A DNA stretch of 52,286 nucleotides from NCBI GenBank assembly GCA_034669505.1, contig JAXDNJ010000052.1, positions 1-52,286 of the forward strand, given 5' to 3'. This document shows, one piece after another, positions 41,332 through 48,506 of this stretch; the first letter of the stretch is position 1; the number at the start of each line of letters is the position of its first letter. The position numbers and the translations under genes were made by a program. This DNA is from JAFASC01 sp034669505. Its GTDB lineage: Bacteria; Pseudomonadota; Alphaproteobacteria; Rhizobiales; Beijerinckiaceae. Under the pieces are notes generated by a model. That model saw only the letters and a list, made by a program, of their open reading frames with translations. It was not told where the DNA came from and made no database searches.

Positions 41332-42009
41332 CTAGCGCGTTTTCGCTTCCTTCGGAATTTTCCGGCTGACGAAGGGCGACCCAACCTCGACGAAACGCCA
41401 GGGCAGATCTGCGGCGCGCGTGATCCCGATGCGCAGTCCCGTCGCGATTTCCACCGGCGCGCCGCGCCGTTCGAGCGCAAAGGGCGGGGTGTCGAGCGCG
41501 AGCCCATCGTGCTTGCGGGTGATCGCAAGCGCCTGACAGAGGCGCCCAGGCCCGGCGCAGAGAAGGCGCACATCCTCGAGCCCGCGGCGCTTGCCCATCA
41601 CCTTGATGCCGCGCGTCGGCTCGATCGCGCGGATGAGAACGGCGTTGCCGCTCGTCCTTCCGCAGACGAAATTCAGGCACCAGTGAATGCCGTAGGAGCG
41701 GTAGACATAAGCATGCCCGACCGGACCGAACATCGCGGCGTTGCGTTCGGTGCGGCCGGTGAAACTGTGCGACGCCGGCTCGGTATGATCGTAGGCCTCG
41801 GTCTCGACGATGCGACCGCCGATTCCCTCGACAAACAACCCGACGCCGATGAGATCGCTCGCAACATCGAGCGCGTTGCGCCGGAAGAAATCGGGGCTGA
41901 GTCCGGCTCCCGGACGCTTCCGCCGCTCAGCGATTGGCGGTGACCGTGCGGCCGAGGTGGTGCGGCCGGCGCGGCGGCAGTGGCACATCTGCGAGTCCGG
42001 ACGCGGCAT
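41332..42009 (-). CDS. mpg: 3-methyladenine DNA glycosylase (AAG/Mpg family)
   Basis: Family homology starts at LSPDFFRRNALDVASDLIG and continues through GRIVETEAYDHTEPASHSF (catalytic Glu in ETEAY), RNAAMFGPVGHAYVYRSYGIHWCLNFV and GPGRLCQALAI. The enzyme flips and excises alkylated bases. The start is unusual: no ATG, GTG or TTG lies close to the domain. The nearest are ATGs at 41988 and 42009, which put the first 60 to 80 bases inside the lytic transglycosylase gene, whose stop codon is at 41927. I list 42009 with doubt; a rarer start codon near 41940 is possible. Confidence 0.85.
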   Translation of the reverse strand: MPRPDSQMCHCRRAGRTTSAARSPPIAERRKRPGAGLSPDFFRRNALDVASDLIGVGLFVEGIGGRIVETEAYDHTEPASHSFTGRTERNAAMFGPVGHAYVYRSYGIHWCLNFVCGRTSGNAVLIRAIEPTRGIKVMGKRRGLEDVRLLCAGPGRLCQALAITRKHDGLALDTPPFALERRGAPVEIATGLRIGITRAADLPWRFVEVGSPFVSRKIPKEAKTR

Positions 42010-42589
42010 CCTCGGCGCTCTCGTCGGCCATTGCCGATACCTCTGCGGTCGCCGCGAATTGGTCGGCCGAGACCGTAGGCGAGGCGCCGAACATCATGGC
42101 AAAGAGGCTCGGTTGCGGAGCTGGCGCTGCCACCGTCGGCTGGACCTTCAGGGGCTCCGAGGCCGCGGTCCTCAGTTTGGCAAGCAGGCGCGCCTTCTTC
42201 GCGGAGGCGTAATAGCCGCTGGCATAGAGCCGCACGGCACGGTTCTCGTCGCCATCGGCGATCATGTAGGCGTTCGCGAGATAGGGAACGGCGTAGGTGA
42301 GGTTGACGTCGGGATCGAGCAGGCCGACGGGCTTGCCCTTGTAGCCCATGCTCTTGGCCGTGGCGTAGGTGATCTGCATCAGGCCCCAATAGGCGCGGTG
42401 CACGACGCTCGCATTGTAGCGGCTCTCGCGCATGATGACGCGGTGGACGAGCGTCTCGGGGAGGCCGTGCTCCTTGGCATGCTCGGCGACGAGTTCGTTA
42501 TACCTGGTCCTCGCCGGCGGGTCGGCGGCGAGCGCGGCGGCCGAACAGGCGCACGAAAGAGCAGCAGCACAAACCAAGCGAACGAGCAT
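41927..42589 (-). CDS. Lytic transglycosylase, SLT domain
   Basis: 220 residues with signal peptide MLVRLVCAAALSCACSAAALA. The SLT fold has the catalytic Glu in RVIMRESRYNASVVHR, then YWGLMQITYATAKSMGYKG and LDPDVNLTYAVPYLANAY, with RLYASGYYA. It cleaves peptidoglycan to anhydromuropeptides in the periplasm. Beyond 150 the chain is low-complexity, ending PLPPRRPHHLGRTVTANR. Its 3' end overlaps the mpg frame by about 80 bases. Confidence 0.93.
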   Translation of the reverse strand: MLVRLVCAAALSCACSAAALAADPPARTRYNELVAEHAKEHGLPETLVHRVIMRESRYNASVVHRAYWGLMQITYATAKSMGYKGKPVGLLDPDVNLTYAVPYLANAYMIADGDENRAVRLYASGYYASAKKARLLAKLRTAASEPLKVQPTVAAPAPQPSLFAMMFGASPTVSADQFAATAEVSAMADESAEDAASGLADVPLPPRRPHHLGRTVTANR

Positions 42590-42708
42590 CCAGAGGTCCC
42601 TCTTATGGCTCAGCTGTTTCCAGGCCGTTTGCGGCCCGAAAGAGGCGCCGGAGGAGGGGAGGCGGAGGTGGAGGGCGAAAGCCGGGAGGTGTTGCGGGAA
42701 AGCCGCAG

Positions 42709-43473
42709 TCAGGCGGCGATGGAATAGCCGCCATCGACCGGGATTGCCGCGCCGGTGACGAAATCGGACCCCGCGCTTGCCAGGAACACCGCGATTCCGG
42801 CGAAATCGCCGGGTTCGCCCCAGCGCGCCGCGGGCGTCCGTGCCAGCACCCGCTCGTGCAGGCCCTCCACCTGCTCACGGGCGGTGCGGGTGAGATTCGT
42901 GTCGATCCAGCCGGGCAGGATGGCGTTGACCTGGATGTTGTCCACGGCCCAGGCGGTGGCCAGCGAGCGGGAGAGTTGCACGATGCCGCCCTTCGAGGCG
43001 CCATAGGCCGCGGCATAGGGCGCGGCAAACAGCGTCATCATCGAGCCGATGTTGATGATCTTGCCGCCGCCCTGCCGCTTCATTTCGGGGTAGGCCGCCT
43101 GCGCGCAGAAGAGCGCGGCCGACAGGTTCGTGTCGATGACGGTATGCCATTCGCGCGCGGTCAGATCTTCCGGCCGCTTGCGGATCGACATGCCAGCATT
43201 GTTGACGAGAATGTCGAGGCGGCCGAATTTTTCGACCGCAGACGCCACAAGCGCGCGGCAGGCGTTTTCATCGGTGACGTCGGCCTCGATGAAATGCGCC
43301 TCACTGCCGTGCGTCCGCAGCGAAGCGAGCGCGCTCTCCGCTTTCTTCGCATCGCGGCCCGACAGCACGACGCGCGCACCCGCCCGCGCAAATCCTTCCG
43401 CCATGCCGAGGCCGATGCCGCCATTGCCGCCGGTAATGAGCGCGACGCGATCGGTGAGGGAGAAGAGATTCAT
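42709..43473 (-). CDS. SDR-family dehydrogenase
   Basis: 254 residues. TGGNGGIGLG is the nucleotide motif, NNAG is in ILVNNAGMS, the catalytic region is INIGSMMTLF plus YGASKGG, and LPGWIDTNL follows. SGRDAKKAESAL hints at NADP(H) preference. The end GAAIPVDGGYSIAA is typical of 3-oxoacyl-ACP reductase or gluconate/glucose dehydrogenase-like SDRs. It is divergent from the thiolase, with 90 bases between. Substrate unknown. Confidence 0.92.
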   Translation of the reverse strand: MNLFSLTDRVALITGGNGGIGLGMAEGFARAGARVVLSGRDAKKAESALASLRTHGSEAHFIEADVTDENACRALVASAVEKFGRLDILVNNAGMSIRKRPEDLTAREWHTVIDTNLSAALFCAQAAYPEMKRQGGGKIINIGSMMTLFAAPYAAAYGASKGGIVQLSRSLATAWAVDNIQVNAILPGWIDTNLTRTAREQVEGLHERVLARTPAARWGEPGDFAGIAVFLASAGSDFVTGAAIPVDGGYSIAA

Positions 43474-43563
43474 TGAGGCGCTCCTTTGCGGCGAACGACC
43501 TTGCCATATCGACAGCGTCGGGGGCGGGGTCTAGGTACATTTTTGCGATTGAGGGAGCGACAC

Positions 43564-44769
43564 ATGCGCGAGGCGTTCATCTGCGAGGGGGCACGCACGC
43601 CGGTCGGCCGCTACGGCGGCTCGCTCGCCGCCGTGCGCCCCGACGACCTCCTCGCCCACGCGATGAAGGCTGCGCTCGCCAAGGCGCCCGGCCTTCCGGC
43701 GGACAAAATCGACGAGGTCTATGCCGGCTGCGCCAACCAGGCGGGCGAGGACAATCGCAACGTCGCGCGCATGGCGCTGCTGCTCGCAGGCCTGCCCGAC
43801 AGCGTGCCGGCGAGCACGGTGAACCGGCTCTGCGGCTCCGGCCTCGATGCGGTCGGCCTTGCGGCGCGCGCGATCAAGGCGGGCGAGGCCGATGTCGTGC
43901 TTGCGGGCGGCGTCGAGTCGATGTCGCGCGCGCCCTTCGTGCAGGGCAAGGCGACGGAAGCGTTCTCGCGCAACGCCGAGATTTACGACACGACGATCGG
44001 CTGGCGCTTCGTCAATCCCTTGATGAAGGCGCAATACGGCATCGATTCCATGCCGGAGACGGCGGAGAACGTCGCGGAGGAATTCCAGGTCGCGCGCGCC
44101 GACCAGGACGCCTTCGCGTTGCGCAGCCAGACCCGCGCCGCCGCGGCGCAGAAGAACGGCCGGCTGGCGAAGGAAATCGTGGCCGTCGAGATCAGGGACC
44201 GCAAGGGCAAGGTGACAATTGTCGATCGCGACGAGCATCCGCGCGAGACCTCGCTCGACAAACTCGCGGCTTTATCCGCGCCGTTCCGCAAAGGCGGCTC
44301 GGTGACCGCGGGCAACGCGTCCGGCGTCAATGACGGCGCCGCGGCGCTCATCGTGGCGTCGCACGAGGCGGTGGAGAAATACGGCCTGACGCCGATCGCG
44401 AGGATCAGCGCTCTGGCGACCGCCGGAATCGCGCCGCGCATCATGGGCTACGGCCCGGTGCCGGCGACGCAGCGCCTCATGCAGCGGCTCGGTCTGAAGA
44501 TCGCAGATTTCGACGTGATCGAGTTGAACGAGGCTTTCGCCGCGCAGGCCTTGGCATGCATGCGCGCGCTTGGGCTTCCCGACGATGCCGAACACGTCAA
44601 TCCGAATGGCGGCGCGATCGCCATCGGTCATCCCTTGGGGATGTCCGGCGCGCGGCTCGCGCTGTCGGCCGCGATCGAGATGAACGAGCGCGGCGGCAAA
44701 CGCGCGCTGGCCACCATGTGCATCGGCGTCGGCCAGGGCATCGCGCTTGCGATGGAGCGGGTGAACTAA
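43564..44769 (+). CDS. Acetyl-CoA acyltransferase, 3-oxoadipyl-CoA thiolase type
   Basis: 401 residues, thiolase family II. MREAFICEGARTPVGRYGGSLA opens it; the nucleophilic Cys is in NRLCGSGLDAV, followed by GGVESMSRAPF. ELNEAFAAQALACMRALG, NPNGGAIAIGHPLGMSGAR and CIGVGQG supply the other active-site residues. RNAEIYDTTIGWRF and DSMPETAENVA resemble PcaF of the beta-ketoadipate pathway more than general thiolases; no other pca genes are nearby, so this naming is tentative. The start is the ATG at 43564, after an in-frame upstream codon with no ribosome site. Confidence 0.9.
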   Translation: MREAFICEGARTPVGRYGGSLAAVRPDDLLAHAMKAALAKAPGLPADKIDEVYAGCANQAGEDNRNVARMALLLAGLPDSVPASTVNRLCGSGLDAVGLAARAIKAGEADVVLAGGVESMSRAPFVQGKATEAFSRNAEIYDTTIGWRFVNPLMKAQYGIDSMPETAENVAEEFQVARADQDAFALRSQTRAAAAQKNGRLAKEIVAVEIRDRKGKVTIVDRDEHPRETSLDKLAALSAPFRKGGSVTAGNASGVNDGAAALIVASHEAVEKYGLTPIARISALATAGIAPRIMGYGPVPATQRLMQRLGLKIADFDVIELNEAFAAQALACMRALGLPDDAEHVNPNGGAIAIGHPLGMSGARLALSAAIEMNERGGKRALATMCIGVGQGIALAMERVN

Positions 44770-44797
44770 AGACCGCGCCAACGGCGGTCGCTGGCGA

Positions 44798-44822
44798 CCC
44801 TTCTCCCGCAAGGGGAGAAGGG
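44798..44822. repeat. Dispersed palindrome, copy C; possible thiolase terminator
   Basis: CCCTTCTCCC, four bases, GGGAGAAGGG (10-bp arms), 29 bases after the thiolase stop. Same family as copies A and B. Its position means it probably also ends thiolase transcription. Confidence 0.7.
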
Positions 44823-44848
44823 CCGCGCGTTATTCTTGATGCGTGCCT

Positions 44849-45181
44849 TCAGACAAACTTCGCATCGTCGCCGCGCAGAAGATCGCGGATATTCGGAGGC
44901 ACCGGGAATCCGCAGCCGACATAGGAACCGTCGAGAGTTATCTCACCGGATGCGTAGTAGGTGCTGGCTACGATATTGCTGCCAATCATTTGCAGAGCGC
45001 CGAGGAGAGCCTGCAGGGAGTCTCCGCCGCCCGCAGACATACTGCGCATTCTATCCGGCCAATCGATTTCGAACCGGCACGTCCAAGCTGAATCCATTTG
45101 AATCGGCATAAATATGCGCACAGCAATATCGGCTTGCTTGTCGCCGCTTCGCCAATGCAATAGTCTATGTGCGATCATCAT
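44849..45181 (-). CDS. DUF6968-like protein, candidate immunity partner
   Basis: 110 residues: W-T-C-R-F-E-I-D-W, then GGGDSLQALLGALQMIGSN and LDGSYVGCGFPVPPNIRDLL. The DSLQALLxALQxI core and a GFP-type ending fit DUF6968 as I remember it, a family often beside toxin-like genes. It has a good TGAGG ribosome site 5 bases upstream and starts 7 bases after its neighbour. No enzyme motif is seen; an immunity role is inferred only from position. Confidence 0.65.
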   Translation of the reverse strand: MMIAHRLLHWRSGDKQADIAVRIFMPIQMDSAWTCRFEIDWPDRMRSMSAGGGDSLQALLGALQMIGSNIVASTYYASGEITLDGSYVGCGFPVPPNIRDLLRGDDAKFV

Positions 45182-45188
45182 GGATACC

Positions 45189-45581
45189 TCAATAGTTTAG
45201 CGGTGGTATCGGATGGCCCACAAGACAAGCTGCCAAGCGAACGTAGGCCTGAGCGTAACAAGATCTGAGACCCACCATATTGCAGTGGAAAATATCTCGA
45301 TCGAACTGCAATTCGCATTCCCTTTCTCTTTCGGGAGAGATTGGCATCGCGATCCGAACGTCTCCGGTCTCCTGTTCAGAACCGTCGTTGTCGTTCGATC
45401 CGTTATTTGGGTCTGCTGCACCGGGCGCCCACTGGCCACCGCCCGGCTGTCCAGCCGGCAAGCGTGGCTGATTGGGATCGAAGGTTTTCCTGAGAATTTC
45501 CAAACGTCTGAGCACCTCGTCGGCTGCAAGTCTTGATCGCAGCCGAAGGAGCCTGACCTCGAACGCAATATCCGCCACCAC
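45189..45581 (-). CDS. LPAGxPGGGQW protein with four-Cys C-terminal domain (candidate toxin)
   Basis: 130 residues starting at GTG with AGGAG six bases upstream; a TTG 57 bases further up is possible but has no such site. A helical N-terminus (LLRLRSRLAADEVLRRLEIL) leads to FDPNQPRLPAGQPGGGQW (35-51), a linker motif I associate with proteins carrying variable C-terminal toxin domains. After a disordered Asn/Asp/Gly stretch, a short C-terminal domain has Cys 89, 100, 108 and 119 and ends GHPIPPLNY. No catalytic motif is recognised. It forms a tight pair with the DUF6968-like gene. Confidence 0.65.
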   Translation of the reverse strand: MVADIAFEVRLLRLRSRLAADEVLRRLEILRKTFDPNQPRLPAGQPGGGQWAPGAADPNNGSNDNDGSEQETGDVRIAMPISPERERECELQFDRDIFHCNMVGLRSCYAQAYVRLAACLVGHPIPPLNY

Positions 45582-45740
45582 AGCACTCTCCTGTACCGCG
45601 CGATCTTGTGCTCTAGGATGTAAATCCCATAACGTCAAGGATTCTTTTCCAGGACCGATGCGTTTGCTCTCGGTCCCGGCGGATCGCGCTTCGCGCGTCC
45701 GGGAATGTGGGTGCGTCCTTGCGCCGACGCGGATCGTTGG

Positions 45741-45805
45741 CTCCCCTTCGCGCCTCGCGGGAGAGGGTGCCGCGACGAAGTCGCGGCGGGTGAGGCGGAG
45801 CCTTC
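45741..45805. repeat. Dispersed composite repeat, copy D
   Basis: CTCCCCTTCG, GCGGGAGAGGGTGCCGCGAC and GTGAGGCGGAG. The GAGAGGGTGCCGCGAC part matches, inverted, the GTCGCGGCACCCTCTC upstream of the P450 gene at 3408-3422. So this is the same composite unit, with a decayed palindrome. Confidence 0.6.
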
Positions 45806-45809
45806 TGCT

Positions 45810-46004
45810 TCAGCCCTTATCGTGGAGGAAGCGGCGGTCGCGCGTGACCCCATCGATATCGCGATAGCGCGTCAGCACATAAGGCCCGAGCGGCGAGCGC
45901 CAGATCGGGCTCGTCTCGCGCAACATCCGGTAGGTCGGATAGGGGTCGCGGATGAAGGCGGGGTCGAGCGGGTTGAAGGCCGGCACGGGTTGCGGGGCGT
46001 TCAT
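45810..46004 (-). pseudogene. Truncated copy of the cytochrome P450 5' end
   Basis: 64 codons from MNAPQPVPAFNPLDPAFIRD match the intact P450 at 3491 with only three clear differences in the shared region (Lys to Thr, Ala to Gly, Val to Leu). Homology stops abruptly after the codons for RDRRF-LHD, where the copy runs into repeat DNA and a TGA. The upstream side is homologous too, through GCTAATGATC and GGGAGAGGGTG, so the duplicated segment is about 260 bp, inverted relative to the original. No I-helix or heme region is present, so it is non-functional. Confidence 0.92.
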
Positions 46005-46044
46005 GGGGTGGGTCCGGGGGAGGGGTGCGAGAGGGCGCGAACGC

Positions 46045-46160
46045 CGATCATTAGCCCACCCTCTCCCCCCGCGGGAGGGTGGTCGCGAAGCGACCGGGTG
46101 GGGGTAGGTCGGGGCAGCGCATCTACCCCCACCCCTTACCCCTCCCACAAGGGGGAGGGG
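46045..46160. repeat. Dispersed palindromes, copies E and F
   Basis: GATCATTAGC joined to CACCCTCTCCC (46046-46067) and GGGAGGGTGG (46074-46083), then CCCCTCCC-acaag-GGGGAGGGG near 46139-46160. Copy E is the flank of the P450 fragment and matches copy B upstream of the real gene. Confidence 0.7.
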
Positions 46161-46205
46161 AGCGGTGGGCGTCCGTGATTCAAGCCAATGCTGATCGCGA
46201 GCGCC

Positions 46206-46223
46206 TCTTCTCCCAGAAGGGGA
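46206..46223. repeat. Dispersed palindrome, copy G
   Basis: CTTCTCCC-ag-aaGGGGAG, a short version of the same hairpin, with ATTCAAGCCAATGCTGATC some 25 bases upstream. A similar ATTCAAGCGATGCCGATC precedes copy I at 47363. Confidence 0.55.
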
Positions 46224-46259
46224 GATGGGTCGCGCGTCACCGTTGGCGCCTCACCTGCT

Positions 46260-46356
46260 GTCATTGCGAGGAGCGAAGCGACGAACCAATCCAGAGGCAA
46301 GTGCTGCAATCATCTGAGCGTTTGCTCCTGGACTGCTTCGCTGCGCTCGCAATGAC
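46260..46356. repeat. MITE-like repeat with GTCATTGCGAG ends, copy 1
   Basis: 97 bp bounded by GTCATTGCGAG and CTCGCAATGAC, perfect 11-bp inverted ends, with further imperfect pairing (GCGAAGCGACGAA, GCTTCGCTGCGC). The interior AATCCAGAGGCAAGTGCTGC recurs at 47161. There is no coding capacity. Such TCATTGCGAG repeats are common in intergenic DNA of many bacteria. Confidence 0.7.
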
Positions 46357-46687
46357 GGCGCGCGTCATCCTTGCCGCGCGAGGCTCACGCGATTTCAAAC
46401 ATCAGAAGGACACGCGCGCCGGGCAACCGATCCTAATTTTTTTATGCCGGGCACCCGGCGCCAATGTGCCCGCTCGATCCACTCGCGAAAGGCGGGATCG
46501 TCAGGCATCGCCCGCCGGCATCGAAAGATATTGGCAACCGGAAGCGCCATCCGGCATTATGCTCGACGGGCCAGACCAAACCTCGGCCCGGCCAACTAAG
46601 GAGAGTTCGACGCGATGGTGTGACTGAGCGGGTCAATTTCCGGCCTGCTGCAATCCGGCCCGAGCTCTCCGCCACATAGGAGACAAG

Positions 46688-46924
46688 GTGATACTTATTT
46701 CGATTTTGAGAACGTTCGTATTTTGGTTGACTACCCTCTTGGCGCCCCTCCCTCTCAACGCACAGCGTCCCGACGTCGGGCCGGTGTGCATCGGCGATTG
46801 TCGCACGATGGTCACACAGACCATCGTGATCAATCAGCCGCCAGCGAGTGCGCCTGAGAAACGCGCGCCGAAAGCGAACCTGCAGAAGCCGCCGCATCTT
46901 TACCGATGCCCGCGTCATCGCTGA
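46688..46924 (+). CDS. Small secreted protein candidate
   Basis: 78 residues from a GTG with GGAGACAAG just upstream. The first 25 residues (MILISILRTFVFWLTTLLAPLPLNAQ) form a signal peptide with probable cleavage after NAQ. The mature part has a Cys pair (CIGDC) and MVTQTIVINQPPASAPEKR, then a basic tail. No family is known to me. It sits amid gene fragments and could be a relic, but the signal peptide and ribosome site argue for expression. Confidence 0.45.
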   Translation: MILISILRTFVFWLTTLLAPLPLNAQRPDVGPVCIGDCRTMVTQTIVINQPPASAPEKRAPKANLQKPPHLYRCPRHR

Positions 46925-46983
46925 TCTGACCGGCGCTCGTTGAGCGTCCCCGAGCGCGGCGCCGATTCAATCCGGTGCCGCGC

Positions 46984-47157
46984 TCATTCGCTTATGGGGT
47001 CCGCGTCGGGCCGCCTGGCGGTCAGCTCGTAGACGCGATCGATGAACTTGTTGCCGGCGCGCAGCGGTCCCACGGCATGATCTTGGCGGGCAGCAGCTCG
47101 AGGTGCTCTATGCCCGGCCACATGCGGCGTTCGAGCGGCGTCAGGTGATCCCGACGA
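46984..47157 (-). pseudogene. Remnant of an unidentified gene, frameshifted and truncated
   Basis: Read with one base restored near 47062, it gives LERRMWPGIEHLELLPAKIM, PWDR and AGNKFIDRVYELTARRPDAD before TGA. Both halves look like protein coding in the same direction, split by a single-base loss. The 5' end is cut off where MITE-like copy 2 begins (47151). I do not recognise the family. Confidence 0.45.
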
Positions 47158-47228
47158 AGCAATCCAGAGGCAAGTGCTGCAGTGATCGAAGCATTTGCTC
47201 CTGGATTGCGTCGCTTCGCTCGCATGAC
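47151..47228. repeat. MITE-like repeat, copy 2 (partial)
   Basis: CGACGAAGCAATCCAGAGGC to GCATGAC matches copy 1 over about 76 bp with roughly ten changes; the outer GTCATTGCGAGGAGCGAAG end is missing. It abuts the gene remnant, so insertion or recombination here probably truncated that gene. Confidence 0.65.
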
Positions 47229-47542
47229 GGCTTTGGCGCTGCCCCTCATCCGGTCTTCGGCCACCTTCTCCCCGCGCCCGGGCAGAAGGGTCGCGGGTCA
47301 TAATTGCCGCCTCACCTGGCACCTCCCTGCGGGCATGCAGCGAAGCGGAATGCGCTTTCGGGATTCAAGCGATGCCGATCATTAGCCCACCCTCTCCCTT
47401 CTGGGGAGGGCTTAACGCTCAGCGCTCTACCCACTCCTTGGCCCCCCGCCACAAAGAGGAGTGGCATCCGCCGGCTGCGAAAATCCTCTGCACGCTTCTT
47501 CCGACTCAACTATAACATCTATGTCTTGGTTTAGGTGCCGCC
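47229..47542. other. Repeat DNA upstream of the AbiTii-like gene
   Basis: Holds palindrome copy H (CCTTCTCCCC ... GGGCAGAAGGG, about 47264-47290) and copy I (47376-47412: GATCATTAGC, CACCCTCTCCC, then GGGGAGGGC). The last 60 bases before the next gene are AT-richer (AACTATAACATC) and could hold its promoter. I see no gene. Confidence 0.5.
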
Positions 47543-48454
47543 TTGAAAGATGCAGAAGTAATTCGGCTGTGCAATGAACTGTCTAGGGAGACAGAAGACT
47601 CAACCGTGCGCACTTCAACGCTCGTGAACAAGGCTCGGCGCATCGGAACTCTGGTGGACGCCAAGGCATGGCTGTTGTTTTTGAGTGGCGAAGCGCTCGG
47701 CTATGATTCTGAAGCTTCCATCACGACCAAGCACTTCCTAGTGATGGTGCATCGCTGGGACGGCCGAGCCGAACAGTTCACCGCAATGTCCTGCAGCGGC
47801 CTAGAAGAAAATTGCGCTCTTTGGGAAACACAGATAGATGCCCATAAATCCTTTCAGCCGTCAGGCCAATACGCAGCCCTGCATCATCAGGGCCGAATGG
47901 ACAACATTATGAGGTTGAGCAATTCCATCCTTTTGAACAAGAAAATTATCGGTGCAGTCAGAGCTACCGTCTACCACCTTGCAACGATGGTCCTGAACGA
48001 GCGCCTATTTTCGCGAACCAGCCATGACATCTTCTCGATATACCAAGCGGAAGTGGACAAGAAGCTCGTCCAACTCTCTGAGACCGCATTTGCGAAGTTG
48101 CCTGATGTTTTCGAACGTCTAGAGGCCGGATCATCCGAGGCGATTAGCCATGCGTTGACAAGCTGCCGAAGAATTATAGATGCGTTCGCAGACTCCGTCT
48201 TTCCACCTCAAGAAGCCGGCGTCATCGTCAATGGTGAGATGCTAGATTGCGGCCCAGGCAAACCAAAGAACCGAATTCTCGGCTACATCGCCGAAAAGCA
48301 AGTTTCAAAAAGCAGGGCGCATCGCCTCAAACGGGGATTGTTTGATCTCTATGATCGAGTCTCTTCGGGCGTTCACGCTGACGTGGCTCCGAGCGAAGCT
48401 CAAGCCCTCGTGCTACAAACTTACACGCTCTTAGGAGAAATCGGGTCTCTTTAA
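47543..48454 (+). CDS. AbiTii-like abortive-infection protein with HEPN-like C-terminus
   Basis: 303 residues from a TTG start; no ATG or GTG is in frame nearby and the ribosome site is weak, so the true start may differ. The N-terminus (VIRLCNELS..., TSTLVNKARRIG, AWLLFLSGEALGY) fits the AbiTii domain, whose hallmark is helices ending in WxxxELxGY. The C-terminal third (LTSCRRIIDAFADSVF, SRAHRLKRGLFDLYDRVSSG, VHADVAPSEAQALVLQTYTLL) resembles Abi/HEPN-like domains, with a possible RVSSGVH active segment. GC content is clearly below the surroundings, suggesting transfer. Role in phage defence is inferred. It converges on the Mrr-like gene with 52 bases between. Confidence 0.65.
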   Translation: MKDAEVIRLCNELSRETEDSTVRTSTLVNKARRIGTLVDAKAWLLFLSGEALGYDSEASITTKHFLVMVHRWDGRAEQFTAMSCSGLEENCALWETQIDAHKSFQPSGQYAALHHQGRMDNIMRLSNSILLNKKIIGAVRATVYHLATMVLNERLFSRTSHDIFSIYQAEVDKKLVQLSETAFAKLPDVFERLEAGSSEAISHALTSCRRIIDAFADSVFPPQEAGVIVNGEMLDCGPGKPKNRILGYIAEKQVSKSRAHRLKRGLFDLYDRVSSGVHADVAPSEAQALVLQTYTLLGEIGSL

Positions 48455-48506
48455 ACTAGGCAGGTAACCGTGCATGCCTTCCCGAGACGCGGTGCGCCAT
48501 CGTAGT

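Larger units (their letters stand above)
45582..46687. other. Repeat-rich region with gene fragments
   Basis: About 1.1 kb without an intact, recognisable gene. It contains palindrome copies at 45741-45770, 46057-46081, 46139-46160 and 46206-46223, the P450 fragment, a MITE-like repeat, and one short minus-strand frame (46395-46550, 51 residues, MALPVANIFRC start, PDDPAFREWIERAHWRRVPG inside) that could be a remnant. I cannot support a functional gene here. Confidence 0.6.

Noticed and set aside
44798..47412. CRISPR-like array of repeated CTCTCCC units
   Set aside because: Spacing is irregular, units are palindromic and variable, there are no regular spacers and no cas genes.
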